From contig JAZKBN010000008.1 of the NCBI GenBank assembly GCA_040388605.1, forward strand, positions 1-64,000: DNA of 64,000 nucleotides. The letters are read 5' to 3'. Below, piece by piece: positions 16,905 through 26,106 of the stretch. Numbering within the stretch: the first letter of the stretch is position 1; the number at the start of each line of letters is the position of its first letter. A program made the translations under genes and the position numbers. Below the pieces are notes generated by a model, which saw only the letters and a program-made list of their open reading frames with translations, was not told where the DNA came from and did not search any database. Source of the stretch: JAZKBN01 sp040388605. GTDB lineage: Bacteria; Bacteroidota; Bacteroidia; Cytophagales; Flexibacteraceae.

Positions 16905-17652
16905 GCGACTCCGAATAATTGCAGGCCCCAATGGTTCAGGAAAAAGCACGCTTATTCATATTTTAAATAAAAAAGTAAGCTGCGGAACTTACATCAATAC
17001 AGATGATATTGAGAAGATTCTGAAAGAAAGAAAGTACTTAGATTTAAGTGAATATCTTTCTGAACCTGCAACACAAGATCAGTTTGTAGCATTCATGCAA
17101 AAGGATACTTCCCAAAGTATGGTTGCTAAGGCTATTGCCGCCGGAATAGTTGTTGATTTGGAGCTGAAGGAAAATGTACTGTTGATAGGTGACGATACCA
17201 ATTCTTACGAAGCAGCCCTTGCAGGGGAGTTTATTAAAGACAGGCTTTTGGCAGCCGGGGAGCCATTTACTTTTGAAACTGTAATGAGCCACCCCTCTAA
17301 GCTTGAATTTATGGAACGCGCGATTGCTGCCGGTTACAAGGTGTACCTGTATTTTGTGGCAACAGAATCGGTGGAAATAAACATAAGCAGGGTAGCGCAA
17401 AGGGTCAGGAAAAAAGGTCATGCTGTTGATGAAGGGCATATTCGTTCAAGATATACAAACACGCTGCAGTTGCTTAGCAAAACCGCCCCCCTTACATACC
17501 GTACCTATTTGTTCGATAATTCAGTAGATAACAAACCCTTAGAGCCGGTAGCAGAAGTTTTTAACGGCGAGCAAAAAGAGTTTATTCAGTATTATGATAC
17601 CATACCTAACTGGGTGAGCACTTATGTAACCAAGCCCCTCGGTTTCGTTTAA
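16891..17652 (+). CDS. Zeta-toxin-like P-loop kinase
   Basis: A 253-residue protein of the zeta-toxin/COG4185-like P-loop kinase group. Walker A is GPNGSGKST (residues 12-20), directly after a strand (RLRIIA). NTDDIEK (about 36-42) is the usual NxDxI substrate-side motif. FETVMSHPSKLEFMERAIAAG is the helix-strand element found in this family, followed by R-V-x-x-R-x-x-x-G-H-x-V, the arginine-rich lid, near residues 165-180. Zeta toxins phosphorylate UDP-N-acetylglucosamine and block wall synthesis, but many homologues are uncharacterised. The upstream overlapping 93-residue protein is the candidate antitoxin. Confidence 0.82.
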   Translation: MPRSKRLRIIAGPNGSGKSTLIHILNKKVSCGTYINTDDIEKILKERKYLDLSEYLSEPATQDQFVAFMQKDTSQSMVAKAIAAGIVVDLELKENVLLIGDDTNSYEAALAGEFIKDRLLAAGEPFTFETVMSHPSKLEFMERAIAAGYKVYLYFVATESVEINISRVAQRVRKKGHAVDEGHIRSRYTNTLQLLSKTAPLTYRTYLFDNSVDNKPLEPVAEVFNGEQKEFIQYYDTIPNWVSTYVTKPLGFV

Positions 17653-17693
17653 TCATCATTGGCAGTGCCGAGTCCTTTAAGTGATAATTAAGC

Positions 17694-19448
17694 CTACTCA
17701 AAACTTTTTACTTCCCTGATTATATCGGCATCAACCGCCAGGCTGAAAATGCGCCATGTGCAGGGCACTTCCACAAGCATTCCTTTTTTAAGACTCCCGG
17801 CATTATTCAGCAGGCTTACAGTTGTACCGGGCCCGTGCAGCACGGTTCTGTGCGATGCTGCGTTGTTGTATTCAAGAACAAACCCGCTTTCATTATTTAT
17901 TTCAACAATGCGTCCGCGCAGGGTGCGGGAAGGTTTGCCCTTACCAAATTTCCAGCCTTGTGAGCCATTGAGCCTGAACATGGTAAAATACTCACCTTTA
18001 AATACAGTGTCGGAACCGGCGGGTACCTGTATAGGCCTGAACCTGTTGCCGGTTAATACGCTTCCTTTTTGCCTGTTGAGCACATATACGTTTCGGTATT
18101 TGCTGAAATCAGCAGGTCTTAGCATATAATCTGCCACCGATTTTGTTTTGTAAAGCCAGTTGCCCAGCATGCGCACATCCTGCAAACCGATAATCATATC
18201 ATCGGGGCCGAGGCGCAGGCCTGCTTTGGCAGGTATTTGCTCCATCTCATTAAAAGCCACTTCAGCCATAGAGGCCTTGTCGGGCATAGATACTGTATGC
18301 AAAACAGACAATGCCACAGAGCCCGCAAATACAGTTACAGGGAAAATGCGTTGGCTTGTCCGGGTGTATGCATTAAGCAGGAGCAGGTAGAGCAAAGTCA
18401 GGGGTACGTAGCTCATAATAAACATGCGGTTGCTCCACTCCAGCCCGAGTACAGGCGATGCCATTAACAATGTTGCTGCAAGCATGGCCCAAGCCAAGGG
18501 AAGCATTTTGCTGCCGGGCCCGAAATTGCCGGTCCGCGCGCTTCGGAGCAGGAATATAAATGCTGTAATACAAAGCAGGTGAATAGGTATAAGGTTCAGC
18601 AGGTTAAGCGGTTGTAGGCCCGATTCAATATCGGAAAGCAGGAACAGCAGTACAGGGGCCTCGAACAATTTTGCAGGCAGCCTCAGCAGGCGCATAAAGC
18701 GTTCAAAATCAAAAAAGGCTATGGCGGCAAACAGCGGGGGCAGCAAAGCTGCAAAGGCCCAAAGTCCTTTTTTCACAGTTGGAGTAAGCGCTTTCCTGTT
18801 TGAAGAAAGCCAAAAAGAGGCAATAAAACCCGTAAGCATCAGCATAATTGAAAATGTGCCGAAATGCGTAAGCGCGCAAAGCGCCAACATACAAAGCCCT
18901 GAATAAAAAGAAGATGCCTGCCTCTGTTTAATCAACCGGGTAATGAAAAGCAGGTAAGCAAAGGCAAAAACAAGGGCGAACTCATTCTTTTGCAGGCTGC
19001 TGTTAAAAACGGCTATGGCTCCCAAATTAAAAACCGAGAAGCCAAGCAAAATATAAACAGGCACACTTATGCTTTTGCCCGGCCTGTTAAGCTCTTTGGC
19101 AATAAGAAATACAGGTATGGCAGCCAGGGGCGGCAATACCGAATTGCAGAACCGTATGGACATTAAAATGCACTCGGTAAAGCTGCCGGCATGCAGCCAA
19201 AAGAGGCATTGAGCTATGCCCGCCTGCACCATAAAAAGCAGGGGCATATCAGGAAAAGCAAGCCTGTGGTTTTCAAGCAGGCTGCGCACTTGCATGGGGT
19301 AATACGGTCCGTCGGAACCGAAGAGCAGCATATTGCCGGTTGACAGGCTCCGGAAGCGAACCAGGGCATCGGCAAGTATGATTAAAACCACGGGGAGCCA
19401 TTGCCATGCCTGTTGCCTGCGGGTAATATCAGATTGAGCAGAATCCAT
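17694..19448 (-). CDS. Polytopic GT-C-like membrane protein
   Basis: A 584-residue protein with about eleven hydrophobic segments in the first ~385 residues and a soluble C-terminal region. The first luminal loop has the acidic motif GSDGPYYPMQVRSLLEN (about residues 43-59), the position where GT-C glycosyltransferases and related proteins carry a catalytic Asp/Glu. I cannot assign a named family with confidence. The C-terminal ~100 residues look like a small beta-rich domain (RGRIVEINNESGFVLEYNN). It resembles in plan the DUF2079 protein at 3031-5412, but the two do not align by eye. A role in surface glycan synthesis is a guess from fold class alone. Confidence 0.65.
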   Translation of the reverse strand: MDSAQSDITRRQQAWQWLPVVLIILADALVRFRSLSTGNMLLFGSDGPYYPMQVRSLLENHRLAFPDMPLLFMVQAGIAQCLFWLHAGSFTECILMSIRFCNSVLPPLAAIPVFLIAKELNRPGKSISVPVYILLGFSVFNLGAIAVFNSSLQKNEFALVFAFAYLLFITRLIKQRQASSFYSGLCMLALCALTHFGTFSIMLMLTGFIASFWLSSNRKALTPTVKKGLWAFAALLPPLFAAIAFFDFERFMRLLRLPAKLFEAPVLLFLLSDIESGLQPLNLLNLIPIHLLCITAFIFLLRSARTGNFGPGSKMLPLAWAMLAATLLMASPVLGLEWSNRMFIMSYVPLTLLYLLLLNAYTRTSQRIFPVTVFAGSVALSVLHTVSMPDKASMAEVAFNEMEQIPAKAGLRLGPDDMIIGLQDVRMLGNWLYKTKSVADYMLRPADFSKYRNVYVLNRQKGSVLTGNRFRPIQVPAGSDTVFKGEYFTMFRLNGSQGWKFGKGKPSRTLRGRIVEINNESGFVLEYNNAASHRTVLHGPGTTVSLLNNAGSLKKGMLVEVPCTWRIFSLAVDADIIREVKSFE

Positions 19449-19842
19449 ATTTTACCTTTTGATGAGTGAACGCAAATAAAAAGTACTTATTTGAAAAGGT
19501 TTTTCGGAGAAAGCCCCCCGGGTGATGTGCTATGGTAAGAAAAGATTTTGCCGTAAACCAAATACCTGATTCAGAGGGTTTGGCCTAAATCATTCTTTGC
19601 AATAAATTGAGCCCGCTCCGGTGAAAACACCTCATAAAATTGAGGCAACCTAATGCGCGTACATGTGCTTCAAAATGATGCTCCTTACCATCGGCCTTAA
19701 AATCTATTGCCAATGCTAAAAGTAAAACACGCGCATGGCGCCTAAACCAACTTGAAATACTGCAGGTTTCAAGGTAAAGCCTGCTGCCTTTAACAGGCTG
19801 TTTGATGAATAATAGAGAGGGCTTTAAAAGGCAATGTTAATA
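19449..19842. other. Intergenic, 394 bp, with several hairpins
   Basis: This holds the upstream region of the GT-C-like gene and the downstream region of the PBP gene. Tandem short hairpins lie just after the PBP stop: AGCCTG/CAGGCT (19778-19799) and CTTGAAA/TTTCAAG (19751-19773). A perfect 8-bp inverted repeat ATGCGCGT (19653-19660) / ACGCGCAT (19729-19736) encloses 68 bases. CCTCA/TGAGG (19630-19645) is a further small hairpin. There is no T-run after the hairpins, so ordinary termination is unsure. No gene is seen. Confidence 0.4.
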
Positions 19843-22131
19843 TTACTCATCCAAATCTGTTTTGTTGGGCATTACAAAGTTGTTATGCCCTGCCGAATCA
19901 TCGTCTATGCCGGTGCGTTTCAGCTTGGCGCAATCGAGCTCGGTGCTGTAATTATAAGGTTTTTCGAAACGGCCTTTTTTGTAGGCGAGGGTGGTATCTG
20001 CGTAAACCTTATCCATATAATAGCTCCAGATGGGCATGGCCATGCGGCCGCCCTGCCCGTACTGCATGCTGCGGAAGTGTATGCAACGGTCGTCGCCGCC
20101 TACCCAAACGCCGGTTACAAGGTTATGGGTAATGCCTATATACCAACCGTCGGAATAATTGCTGGTGGTGCCGGTTTTTCCGCCTACCTCGTTGCCGTAC
20201 AGGGTTTTACCCAGGTTATAGAGGCCCATGCTGGTTCCGTTGCGTTCCTGTGTGGCGCCCCGGAGCATGTGCACCATGGTATAAGCTGTTTCTTCGTTTA
20301 ATACCTGCTTGTTTTCGGGGTTGAAGCGTTTGAGCACGGTACCGTGCTTGTCTTCAATGCGGGTTATAAAGTATGGGCGTGTCCAGGTACCCTGGTTTAC
20401 AAAGGTGCTGTAAGCGCCCACCATTTCGAATAAAGATACATCGGAGCTGCCGAGCACGAGCGAGGGCACGGTATCGAGCCTGCTTTCTATACCCATGCGA
20501 TGCGCATAGGCTGCCACCGTTCGTATGCCGACACGCTGTGCCAATGCAGCGGCAATGCTGTTAATGCTTAATGCCATGGCCTTCCGGAGGGTCATGTGCT
20601 CGCCGGTGAAAACACCGTCGGCGTTGTTGGGGCTCCAATAGGTTTTGCTGCCGGGAATGTAAAAGGTAACAGGGGCGTCCACCATTTCGGAACAGGGGGT
20701 ATAGCCGTGCTCCATGGCGGCCGTGTACATAAAGGGCTTGAACGATGAACCCGGTTGGCGTTTGCCCTGCTTTACGTGGTCAAACTTAAAGAACTTGAAA
20801 TTGATGCCGCCCACCCAGGCCTTTATCCATCCGGTATGCGGATCCATGCTCATGAGGCCGGCATGCAGGTAACGCTTATAATATTTTATACTGTCTATGG
20901 GGCTGAGCACAGTATCTCTTTCGCCGCGCCAATGGAAAACGGTCATAGGAACCGGGGTGCGCATCATTTCCATGGCACTGTCGGCATTGCCGTTGCTTTG
21001 CTCCAGGAAGCTGCGGTAAATCTCGGAGCGTTTGGCTGCGTTTTCAATAAAATTCGGAATCTCTTTACCGGTTTCGTCGCACCAGGGATTGCGGTTTTTC
21101 CAGTACTCAAAAAACCGGTCCTGTATAAAAGTCATGTGCTTGCTGAGCGATTCTTCGGCATAACGCTGCATGCGGCTGTCTACGGTAGTGTAAATGCGCA
21201 GGCCGTCAGAGAAGAGATCCAGGTTTTGTTCGCGGCAGAAAGCTAACAGGTCTTTGCGCAGCTCGGCGCGGAAATAAGTGGCGCTGCCGTCGCTGTGGTT
21301 TTCCACTTTATAAACCAGCTGAAGGGGGTATTTCTTAACGCTGTCGGCCTGTGCCTCGGTCAGGAAATCGTATTTCTCCATTTGGTCTATTACAATATTG
21401 CGTCGCTCCAGGCCTCGTTTCGGGCGATAAACAGGGCTGTAATAGCTTTGCCCTTTTAAAACCGCCACCAGCAATGCCGCCTGCTGAATATTCAGCTTCG
21501 ACGGCGATGTGTTAAAAAAAGTTTTGGAAGCCACCTTTATACCATAAGCATTGCTGCCGTAATGCACCGTGTTCAGGTACATGGTAATAATTTCTTTTTT
21601 GGTATAAGCGCGCTCCAGCTTAATGGCGGTTATCCATTCCTTGGCTTTAATAATGGCGGTACGCAGGCCGGGTACGCCCATCAGCGTGCCGGTATAAGCC
21701 TCTGAACGGGTGCTGAACAGGTTTTTGGCAAGCTGCTGTGTAATGGTGCTGCTGCCGCGGCGCTTGCCCATCATGAGGTAAACGCCAATGGTGCCCAAGC
21801 CTTTAAGATCAATACCACTGTGCGCATCAAAACGAATGTCTTCGGTGGCATAGAGGGCTTTAATCAGGTTGGGGCTGATTTCCTCGAATTCAACAGGGCT
21901 GCGGTTTTCGCGGAAGTATTTGCCTATGAGTACGTTGTCGGCGCTGTAGACCTCGCTGGCAAGCTCGCTCTTTGGGTTGGCCAGGTTATCGAGCCCGGGC
22001 ATGCCGCCGGCCAGGTTAAAGGGATTATATATTACTGTAAAAATAAACCCGGTAAAAAGCAGCAGCGCGCCAAGAAATCCGGCCCAAAGGAACATTACTA
22101 TGCGCCCGGGTGTAAAGCGATTTTTGGTCAT
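19843..22131 (-). CDS. Class A penicillin-binding protein (PBP1A-like)
   Basis: A 762-residue bifunctional peptidoglycan synthase. A single N-terminal membrane anchor (about residues 13-34) is followed by a GT51 glycosyltransferase domain with catalytic Glu97 in ATEDIRF and the GSSTITQQLAKNLF motif (127-140). The transpeptidase domain has the nucleophile Ser462 in SSFK (462-465), a SIN motif downstream, and KTGT starting at Lys652. All key residues are present, so both activities are expected. The length is usual for PBP1A. A TATATTTG promoter box lies about 60 bases upstream. Confidence 0.95.
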   Translation of the reverse strand: MTKNRFTPGRIVMFLWAGFLGALLLFTGFIFTVIYNPFNLAGGMPGLDNLANPKSELASEVYSADNVLIGKYFRENRSPVEFEEISPNLIKALYATEDIRFDAHSGIDLKGLGTIGVYLMMGKRRGSSTITQQLAKNLFSTRSEAYTGTLMGVPGLRTAIIKAKEWITAIKLERAYTKKEIITMYLNTVHYGSNAYGIKVASKTFFNTSPSKLNIQQAALLVAVLKGQSYYSPVYRPKRGLERRNIVIDQMEKYDFLTEAQADSVKKYPLQLVYKVENHSDGSATYFRAELRKDLLAFCREQNLDLFSDGLRIYTTVDSRMQRYAEESLSKHMTFIQDRFFEYWKNRNPWCDETGKEIPNFIENAAKRSEIYRSFLEQSNGNADSAMEMMRTPVPMTVFHWRGERDTVLSPIDSIKYYKRYLHAGLMSMDPHTGWIKAWVGGINFKFFKFDHVKQGKRQPGSSFKPFMYTAAMEHGYTPCSEMVDAPVTFYIPGSKTYWSPNNADGVFTGEHMTLRKAMALSINSIAAALAQRVGIRTVAAYAHRMGIESRLDTVPSLVLGSSDVSLFEMVGAYSTFVNQGTWTRPYFITRIEDKHGTVLKRFNPENKQVLNEETAYTMVHMLRGATQERNGTSMGLYNLGKTLYGNEVGGKTGTTSNYSDGWYIGITHNLVTGVWVGGDDRCIHFRSMQYGQGGRMAMPIWSYYMDKVYADTTLAYKKGRFEKPYNYSTELDCAKLKRTGIDDDSAGHNNFVMPNKTDLDE

Positions 22132-22186
22132 ATTTTATTTTGCCCCTGTAAACGGGCATGCATATAAGTTGTGCAACAAGCCGGGG

Positions 22187-22194
22187 CAAATATA
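22187..22194 (-). promoter_or_regulatory. -7 box upstream of the PBP gene
   Basis: On the minus strand this reads TATATTTG, a perfect TAnnTTTG match, about 55 bases before the PBP start. A matching TTTG at the right distance is not clear. Confidence 0.4.
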
Positions 22195-22324
22195 GGCATA
22201 ATTGCAAGGCCGTGCAGGCAGGCCCGCAGCTAAAGAAACATGAATGGCTGTATATGATTATAATTTGCAACAGGCAGAATGCCACAGCCTGAATGAAGGG
22301 CCATGTTATTGCGGCAACACAATT

Positions 22325-22355
22325 TTTGGCGGTAATATATAGCAGACTACCTTAG
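22325..22355 (+). promoter_or_regulatory. Promoter with variant -7 box TACCTTAG
   Basis: TTTG (22325-22328), 19-base spacer, then TACCTTAG (22348-22355). The -7 differs from TAnnTTTG at one base. The same TACCTTAG occurs upstream of the genes at 45419 and 54031. Confidence 0.4.
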
Positions 22356-22419
22356 CGGGCAGAAGCTTGTAAGGCAGGTAATTGCATGCGGAATTAATAC
22401 AGGCGATTTGCCCCCGGAA

Positions 22420-22809
22420 ATGAAGGTTTATAAATCTATTATTGTACAGCTTTTTTATAACCTCTCGGCAGGTATAGGCCTGCTGACCATGCCCAATACA
22501 CTTATACCGCTCTTTGGTTTCAAGCCTACCGATGAACCATGGATATATGCTATGGGCCTGTTCGTAATAACCTTGTGCTTTACCTACTACCAAATAATTC
22601 GCGTCGGAAATGAGCGGGCAGTTATGGGAACCGTTTACGGACGATGGTTTTTTACATCGGTGGTTACAGTATCGGCAATCTGCGGTTTAGTACCTTTAAC
22701 AGTAATACCCGCTATGCTTTGCGAGGCAGGCTTTGCTTGCTGGACCCTTTGGGAAGTAAGGCAGGTATTGCAGGAAGCGCCTGCAGCAGAAACTGTGCGG
22801 CAGGTATAA
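22420..22809 (+). CDS. Small four-helix membrane protein, unknown
   Basis: A 129-residue inner-membrane protein with about four hydrophobic segments, and charged residues mainly in the loops and the C terminus. The ATG at 22420 is preferred to a TTG 12 bp upstream. I do not recognise a named family; the pattern (NLSAGIGLLTMPNTLIPLFG, then YAMGLFVITLCFTYYQI) resembles small hypothetical membrane proteins common in Bacteroidota. It has its own promoter and stands alone. Confidence 0.65.
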   Translation: MKVYKSIIVQLFYNLSAGIGLLTMPNTLIPLFGFKPTDEPWIYAMGLFVITLCFTYYQIIRVGNERAVMGTVYGRWFFTSVVTVSAICGLVPLTVIPAMLCEAGFACWTLWEVRQVLQEAPAAETVRQV

Positions 22810-22848
22810 TATGGCCGGCGCAGCATGTATGCGCAGCACAAAAAAATC

Positions 22849-23253
22849 TTAAGCCAATTGCTCGGGTTTAATTTTTCCTGTTTGCATGTTAAGGGTCAGA
22901 AAATCGAAATGGTTCCAGCCGTTTATGAGCTGCCCGTTTTCTATTTCAGCAATAGAAGTGCCTGAGAATTTAACTTCCCTATCGGTGGGCAGGTATGTTG
23001 CGCTCACTATACATATAGAAATGGCAAAATTACCGTCGACAAGCGTTCTTTCAATAACCACATTAATATCAGAATAATCTCTTTTAAATGCGCGGTAGAA
23101 GTACTTGAATTCTGCCGGCCCTATAAAAGGCTCTGCGCCCAGGCCATAAGCTTTGCACTCGGGATGCAGCATTTCATCAATAATATCTTCGTTACCCCTG
23201 TTCCACAATTCATTGTACCAACGGGTCATAAAGGCTTCTTTTTCGGCGCGCAT
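22849..23253 (-). CDS. SnoaL-like (NTF2-fold) protein
   Basis: A 134-residue protein of the SnoaL-like/NTF2-like superfamily. It starts with the usual helix (MTRWYNELWNRGNEDIIDEMLHP in two turns), followed by GLGAEPFIGPAEFKYFY and the curved sheet strands VVIERTLVDGNFAISI and INGWNHFDFL. Relatives include polyketide cyclases and many proteins of unknown role that bind small hydrophobic ligands. It stands alone, convergent with the small membrane protein gene. No substrate can be suggested. Confidence 0.82.
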   Translation of the reverse strand: MRAEKEAFMTRWYNELWNRGNEDIIDEMLHPECKAYGLGAEPFIGPAEFKYFYRAFKRDYSDINVVIERTLVDGNFAISICIVSATYLPTDREVKFSGTSIAEIENGQLINGWNHFDFLTLNMQTGKIKPEQLA

Positions 23254-23382
23254 AGCTGTAGGGTTTCAGGCAGGTGGAACAGGGAAGCAATATAGCTATA
23301 AATATTGTGTTGAAGGCGCAGATTTGCACATGAAAATAATGTTCTGAAAGTCCGGGGCTCGCTCCACAGCAGTTGTTGAACG

Positions 23383-23865
23383 CTAAATAATTATTTTAGT
23401 GTCGATATGTAGTTTAACCCGGTATTTTTTGAAAAACCGCTGATAATCTGCCGGCTGCGGATGCTGAAAATTTGGGAAGCTTTTATTAGCGGCAAATGCC
23501 CTTTTATTCCTTATAGCTGCCAGGTTGTGATTGGTAACGAATAACAAGATAGTGTTTTCAAGCTGTTCAACTGTATGGCTTACCCATGGGGATGTACGCT
23601 GCTCTTTAAGTTCTATAAAAATAATATTATCGGGGTAGGTAATCATTCCGTCGCAACGCCTGCCCTTTTCGTCTGAGCCTGAAAATATGCAGTTATCTAT
23701 TGCTGTAAACACAACCGGAGTTTGGTTTTTATTGGAAACGCAGGCCACCCAAAGTTCCCGGTTGTCTGAATCAATTCGGGCTGTCTTGCTTTTTGTATCA
23801 TAAACACCAAATTCATGGGCACTTGTCAGGCTTTCGCATGCCGGATTATAAAAGTCTGTTTTCAT
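23383..23865 (-). CDS. PD-(D/E)XK nuclease-like protein paired with an ATPase
   Basis: A 160-residue soluble protein. The core RRCDGMITYPDNIIFIELKE has the spacing of a PD-(D/E)XK nuclease site, with Asp72 and Glu85-x-Lys87 as candidate metal ligands and catalytic lysine. The helix after it carries Gln101 in VEQLEN, a common position for an accessory residue. The ATG at 23865 is used; a TTG lies 12 bp further up. The gene overlaps the upstream ATPase by 20 bp, so the two are translationally coupled. I infer an effector nuclease switched by the ATPase, as in two-gene phage-defence systems. No named family is recognised, and activity is unproven. Confidence 0.72.
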   Translation of the reverse strand: MKTDFYNPACESLTSAHEFGVYDTKSKTARIDSDNRELWVACVSNKNQTPVVFTAIDNCIFSGSDEKGRRCDGMITYPDNIIFIELKEQRTSPWVSHTVEQLENTILLFVTNHNLAAIRNKRAFAANKSFPNFQHPQPADYQRFFKKYRVKLHIDTKIII

Positions 23866-25111
23866 ATTGATCTTCAATCTCTATCAGTTCGCTGAAAATT
23901 TTATTAAACTCACCAAGAGATGTGTTCAGGTAATTATTGTCGGAAGGTATGCCGTATTCAAATGCAAGCTTATGAATGCTACCGTCTGTTGAAGCCTCAT
24001 AAATGGCTACGTCTTCAAAAGATACAAATGATTTTTCAGGTACAATGCTGAACAGTTTTTCAGTGAGCTCTGTCGGGGCGACCGGGCCCAATATTTTTGA
24101 TACTTCCATTGCCTTTATGGCAACGGTAAGGTAGTTAATTACATAAGGGCTGTGCGTGGTCAGTATTAATTCATTGCCCACTTTATCGTTATTGAATTCG
24201 AGCAGCTGGTACAACATAGCCCTTTGGGAATCTGGGAAGAGGTTTTGTTCGAGTTCTTCAACGATGTTGATGAATATTTTATTAGTCCTTGATTTGTTTC
24301 TTGAAATTGTATATTGAATGAAGCTCTCTATGTATTCATTGCCTAGTTTATTCTCCCCCAGAATGTCGAGCCAATATTTACGTATTTGGGCTTTTTCCTC
24401 AACACTGATCTCATTTATAGAATTGTCAGCCTCTTTATTAACTGCTGATTGTAAATGCTTTGAAACAAGAAACAAGGGTAGGGCAGATTGAATTCCGCTG
24501 GAGGCATCAAGCAAGGCTATTTCAAAATCAGGGCCTGAAATATAATTTACTTTCTTTTTCTTATCATACCTGTATTTCAAGCTACCAATGGGCACATTTA
24601 TGGCTTCTGTAGTATCAGCAATATCCTGTTGGGCTTTATACAATTCATCTAAAAAATCATATATTGGCCTTGGTAACCCTACAAGCATTTCCGGGCGATT
24701 AATGATGCTCAAAAAATTCCTTTCAGAGGGTATATACATAATCTTAGGCTGTATATAGCTGTCTTCTGTCCCGGTTTTAGCTACTTTTAGCTTTTGACCG
24801 GAGTAAGAAAAGTGAAACAGGCTACCGACAAACTCAATTTCAGTCCCTTCCCTAAAATAGGTATCTATCCGGAAATACCTGCAATACTTGTTTTTAAATA
24901 TATTGCCTCTTTTAAAGTTTGTTAAAGTAACAAAACCCTTATTCAACGCCTTTTCCAAATACTTAAAAGTGGAAATCAGCTTGGCAATGGTACTCTTGCC
25001 GGTTCCTTGGTTGCCAATGAAAACAGTTACTTTTTTTATCTCAAGAAAGCCGCTGTCTTCTATATACCCTTCATTTATAGGTCCGAATTTCTTTACCCTT
25101 ATCTTGCTCAT
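23846..25111 (-). CDS. OLD/RecF-like ABC-type ATPase (AAA_15/AAA_21 group)
   Basis: A 421-residue soluble ATPase. Walker A is GNQGTGKS (residues 33-40), preceded by the RVKKFGPI strand typical of SMC/RecF/OLD heads. A signature-like LDASSGIQSALPLF block comes mid-protein, the Walker B strand is IFINIVEELEQNLFP with the catalytic acidic pair, and TTHSPYVIN is the His-switch. There is no C-terminal TOPRIM domain, unlike OLD and GajA; the nuclease part seems to be supplied by the overlapping downstream gene. The start at 25111 gives the conserved N terminus; an upstream in-frame codon would add 16 residues. The region is AT-richer than its surroundings, which fits acquisition by transfer. Confidence 0.85.
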   Translation of the reverse strand: MSKIRVKKFGPINEGYIEDSGFLEIKKVTVFIGNQGTGKSTIAKLISTFKYLEKALNKGFVTLTNFKRGNIFKNKYCRYFRIDTYFREGTEIEFVGSLFHFSYSGQKLKVAKTGTEDSYIQPKIMYIPSERNFLSIINRPEMLVGLPRPIYDFLDELYKAQQDIADTTEAINVPIGSLKYRYDKKKKVNYISGPDFEIALLDASSGIQSALPLFLVSKHLQSAVNKEADNSINEISVEEKAQIRKYWLDILGENKLGNEYIESFIQYTISRNKSRTNKIFINIVEELEQNLFPDSQRAMLYQLLEFNNDKVGNELILTTHSPYVINYLTVAIKAMEVSKILGPVAPTELTEKLFSIVPEKSFVSFEDVAIYEASTDGSIHKLAFEYGIPSDNNYLNTSLGEFNKIFSELIEIEDQYENRLL

Positions 25112-25198
25112 AACCTGCGGCCTGAAATTTTTCGCAATATACTTAGTTAAGCGCTGCACAGCAATAAACAGCGGGTATGCGGAATTCCTGCACTCCCA

Positions 25199-25837
25199 TT
25201 ACTGCCCAATCTCCGCCGCTTCCCTGCGGTCTATTTCCGCGTTGTATTGGGTCATTTGCGAGGTGAATTCCATAGGGTTATCTGCCTGCACCCGGGCTTT
25301 AAGGGCCTTGTCAGGTACGGTTAGCATGTAATCGTAAGCTTCAAGGTTAGCTTTTACCAGGATTTCCTGCATAGATGCATCGTTAGGGTAATGGCGCTTA
25401 TATTTGGCAATAAGCTTTTCCTCTAATTTGGCCCTTTTGGCGGCGGCATCCGGGTCGGGAGTTTCGGCAGATTTGGTGCTCGCTACAGGGGTTTGGCTTT
25501 CAGCAGCCAGTTGGGTATTGCCTGTGGCAGTATCGGTTTTATTGGCCGATGCGCTGTCGGTTGCTGCTGCGGCTTGGGTTTGAACCGGGGCTGTGGCCTC
25601 GGTGTGGCTAGTTTGTTCAGTTGCTGCCGGTGTATCGGAATGGTTGCTTAATATGGCCCATCCCCAAAAGGAGATGGTGGCAACGGTAAGTATTGAACGC
25701 AGGAATGGGTCCATGGGCTTGTTTTTCCAGATGGCATATAAGCCTACGGGGAAAAAGAAAAAACAGAGTATTGCGCCCAGCCAGGTGTTGTTATACCATG
25801 GCTCATTGTTTGCCTGCGTTGGGTTTCCGTTCGACAT
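25199..25837 (-). CDS. Membrane protein with low-complexity linker, unknown
   Basis: A 212-residue protein with two adjacent transmembrane helices near the N terminus (WLGAILCFFFFPVGLYAIW and ILTVATISFWGWAIL). A Thr/Ala/Gln-rich linker of about 75 residues follows, then a charged helical C-terminal domain (KLEEKLIAKYKRHYPNDASMQ and onward). The first 45 residues resemble small superinfection-immunity-like membrane domains (GAILCFFFFPVGLYAIWKN), but this is only a visual impression. It lies 88 bp upstream of the ATPase gene on the same strand; a shared function is not indicated. Confidence 0.65.
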   Translation of the reverse strand: MSNGNPTQANNEPWYNNTWLGAILCFFFFPVGLYAIWKNKPMDPFLRSILTVATISFWGWAILSNHSDTPAATEQTSHTEATAPVQTQAAAATDSASANKTDTATGNTQLAAESQTPVASTKSAETPDPDAAAKRAKLEEKLIAKYKRHYPNDASMQEILVKANLEAYDYMLTVPDKALKARVQADNPMEFTSQMTQYNAEIDRREAAEIGQ

Positions 25838-26106
25838 TTTTGTTTGAAGGTTATGCAGATTCCCGGCCCTACCCGGGGATTGGTTTATTTATAAATATTC
25901 AATATTTAAATCAGAATCAGGCGCAATATAAATGCAGTACCGGGCATTGCCAAAAATGCCGATACTCTTTACCTGTTACATAATTCAGAGCCGGTAAATA
26001 ATGGGCGGTAGGTTTTATGCCTGTCACTCTGTCAGCCTGCCGGGCTGCGGCCCGCTGTTTGCATTGCTTCGGCTGTAATAATTAAACCCTAATACAAAAA
26101 ATAAAC

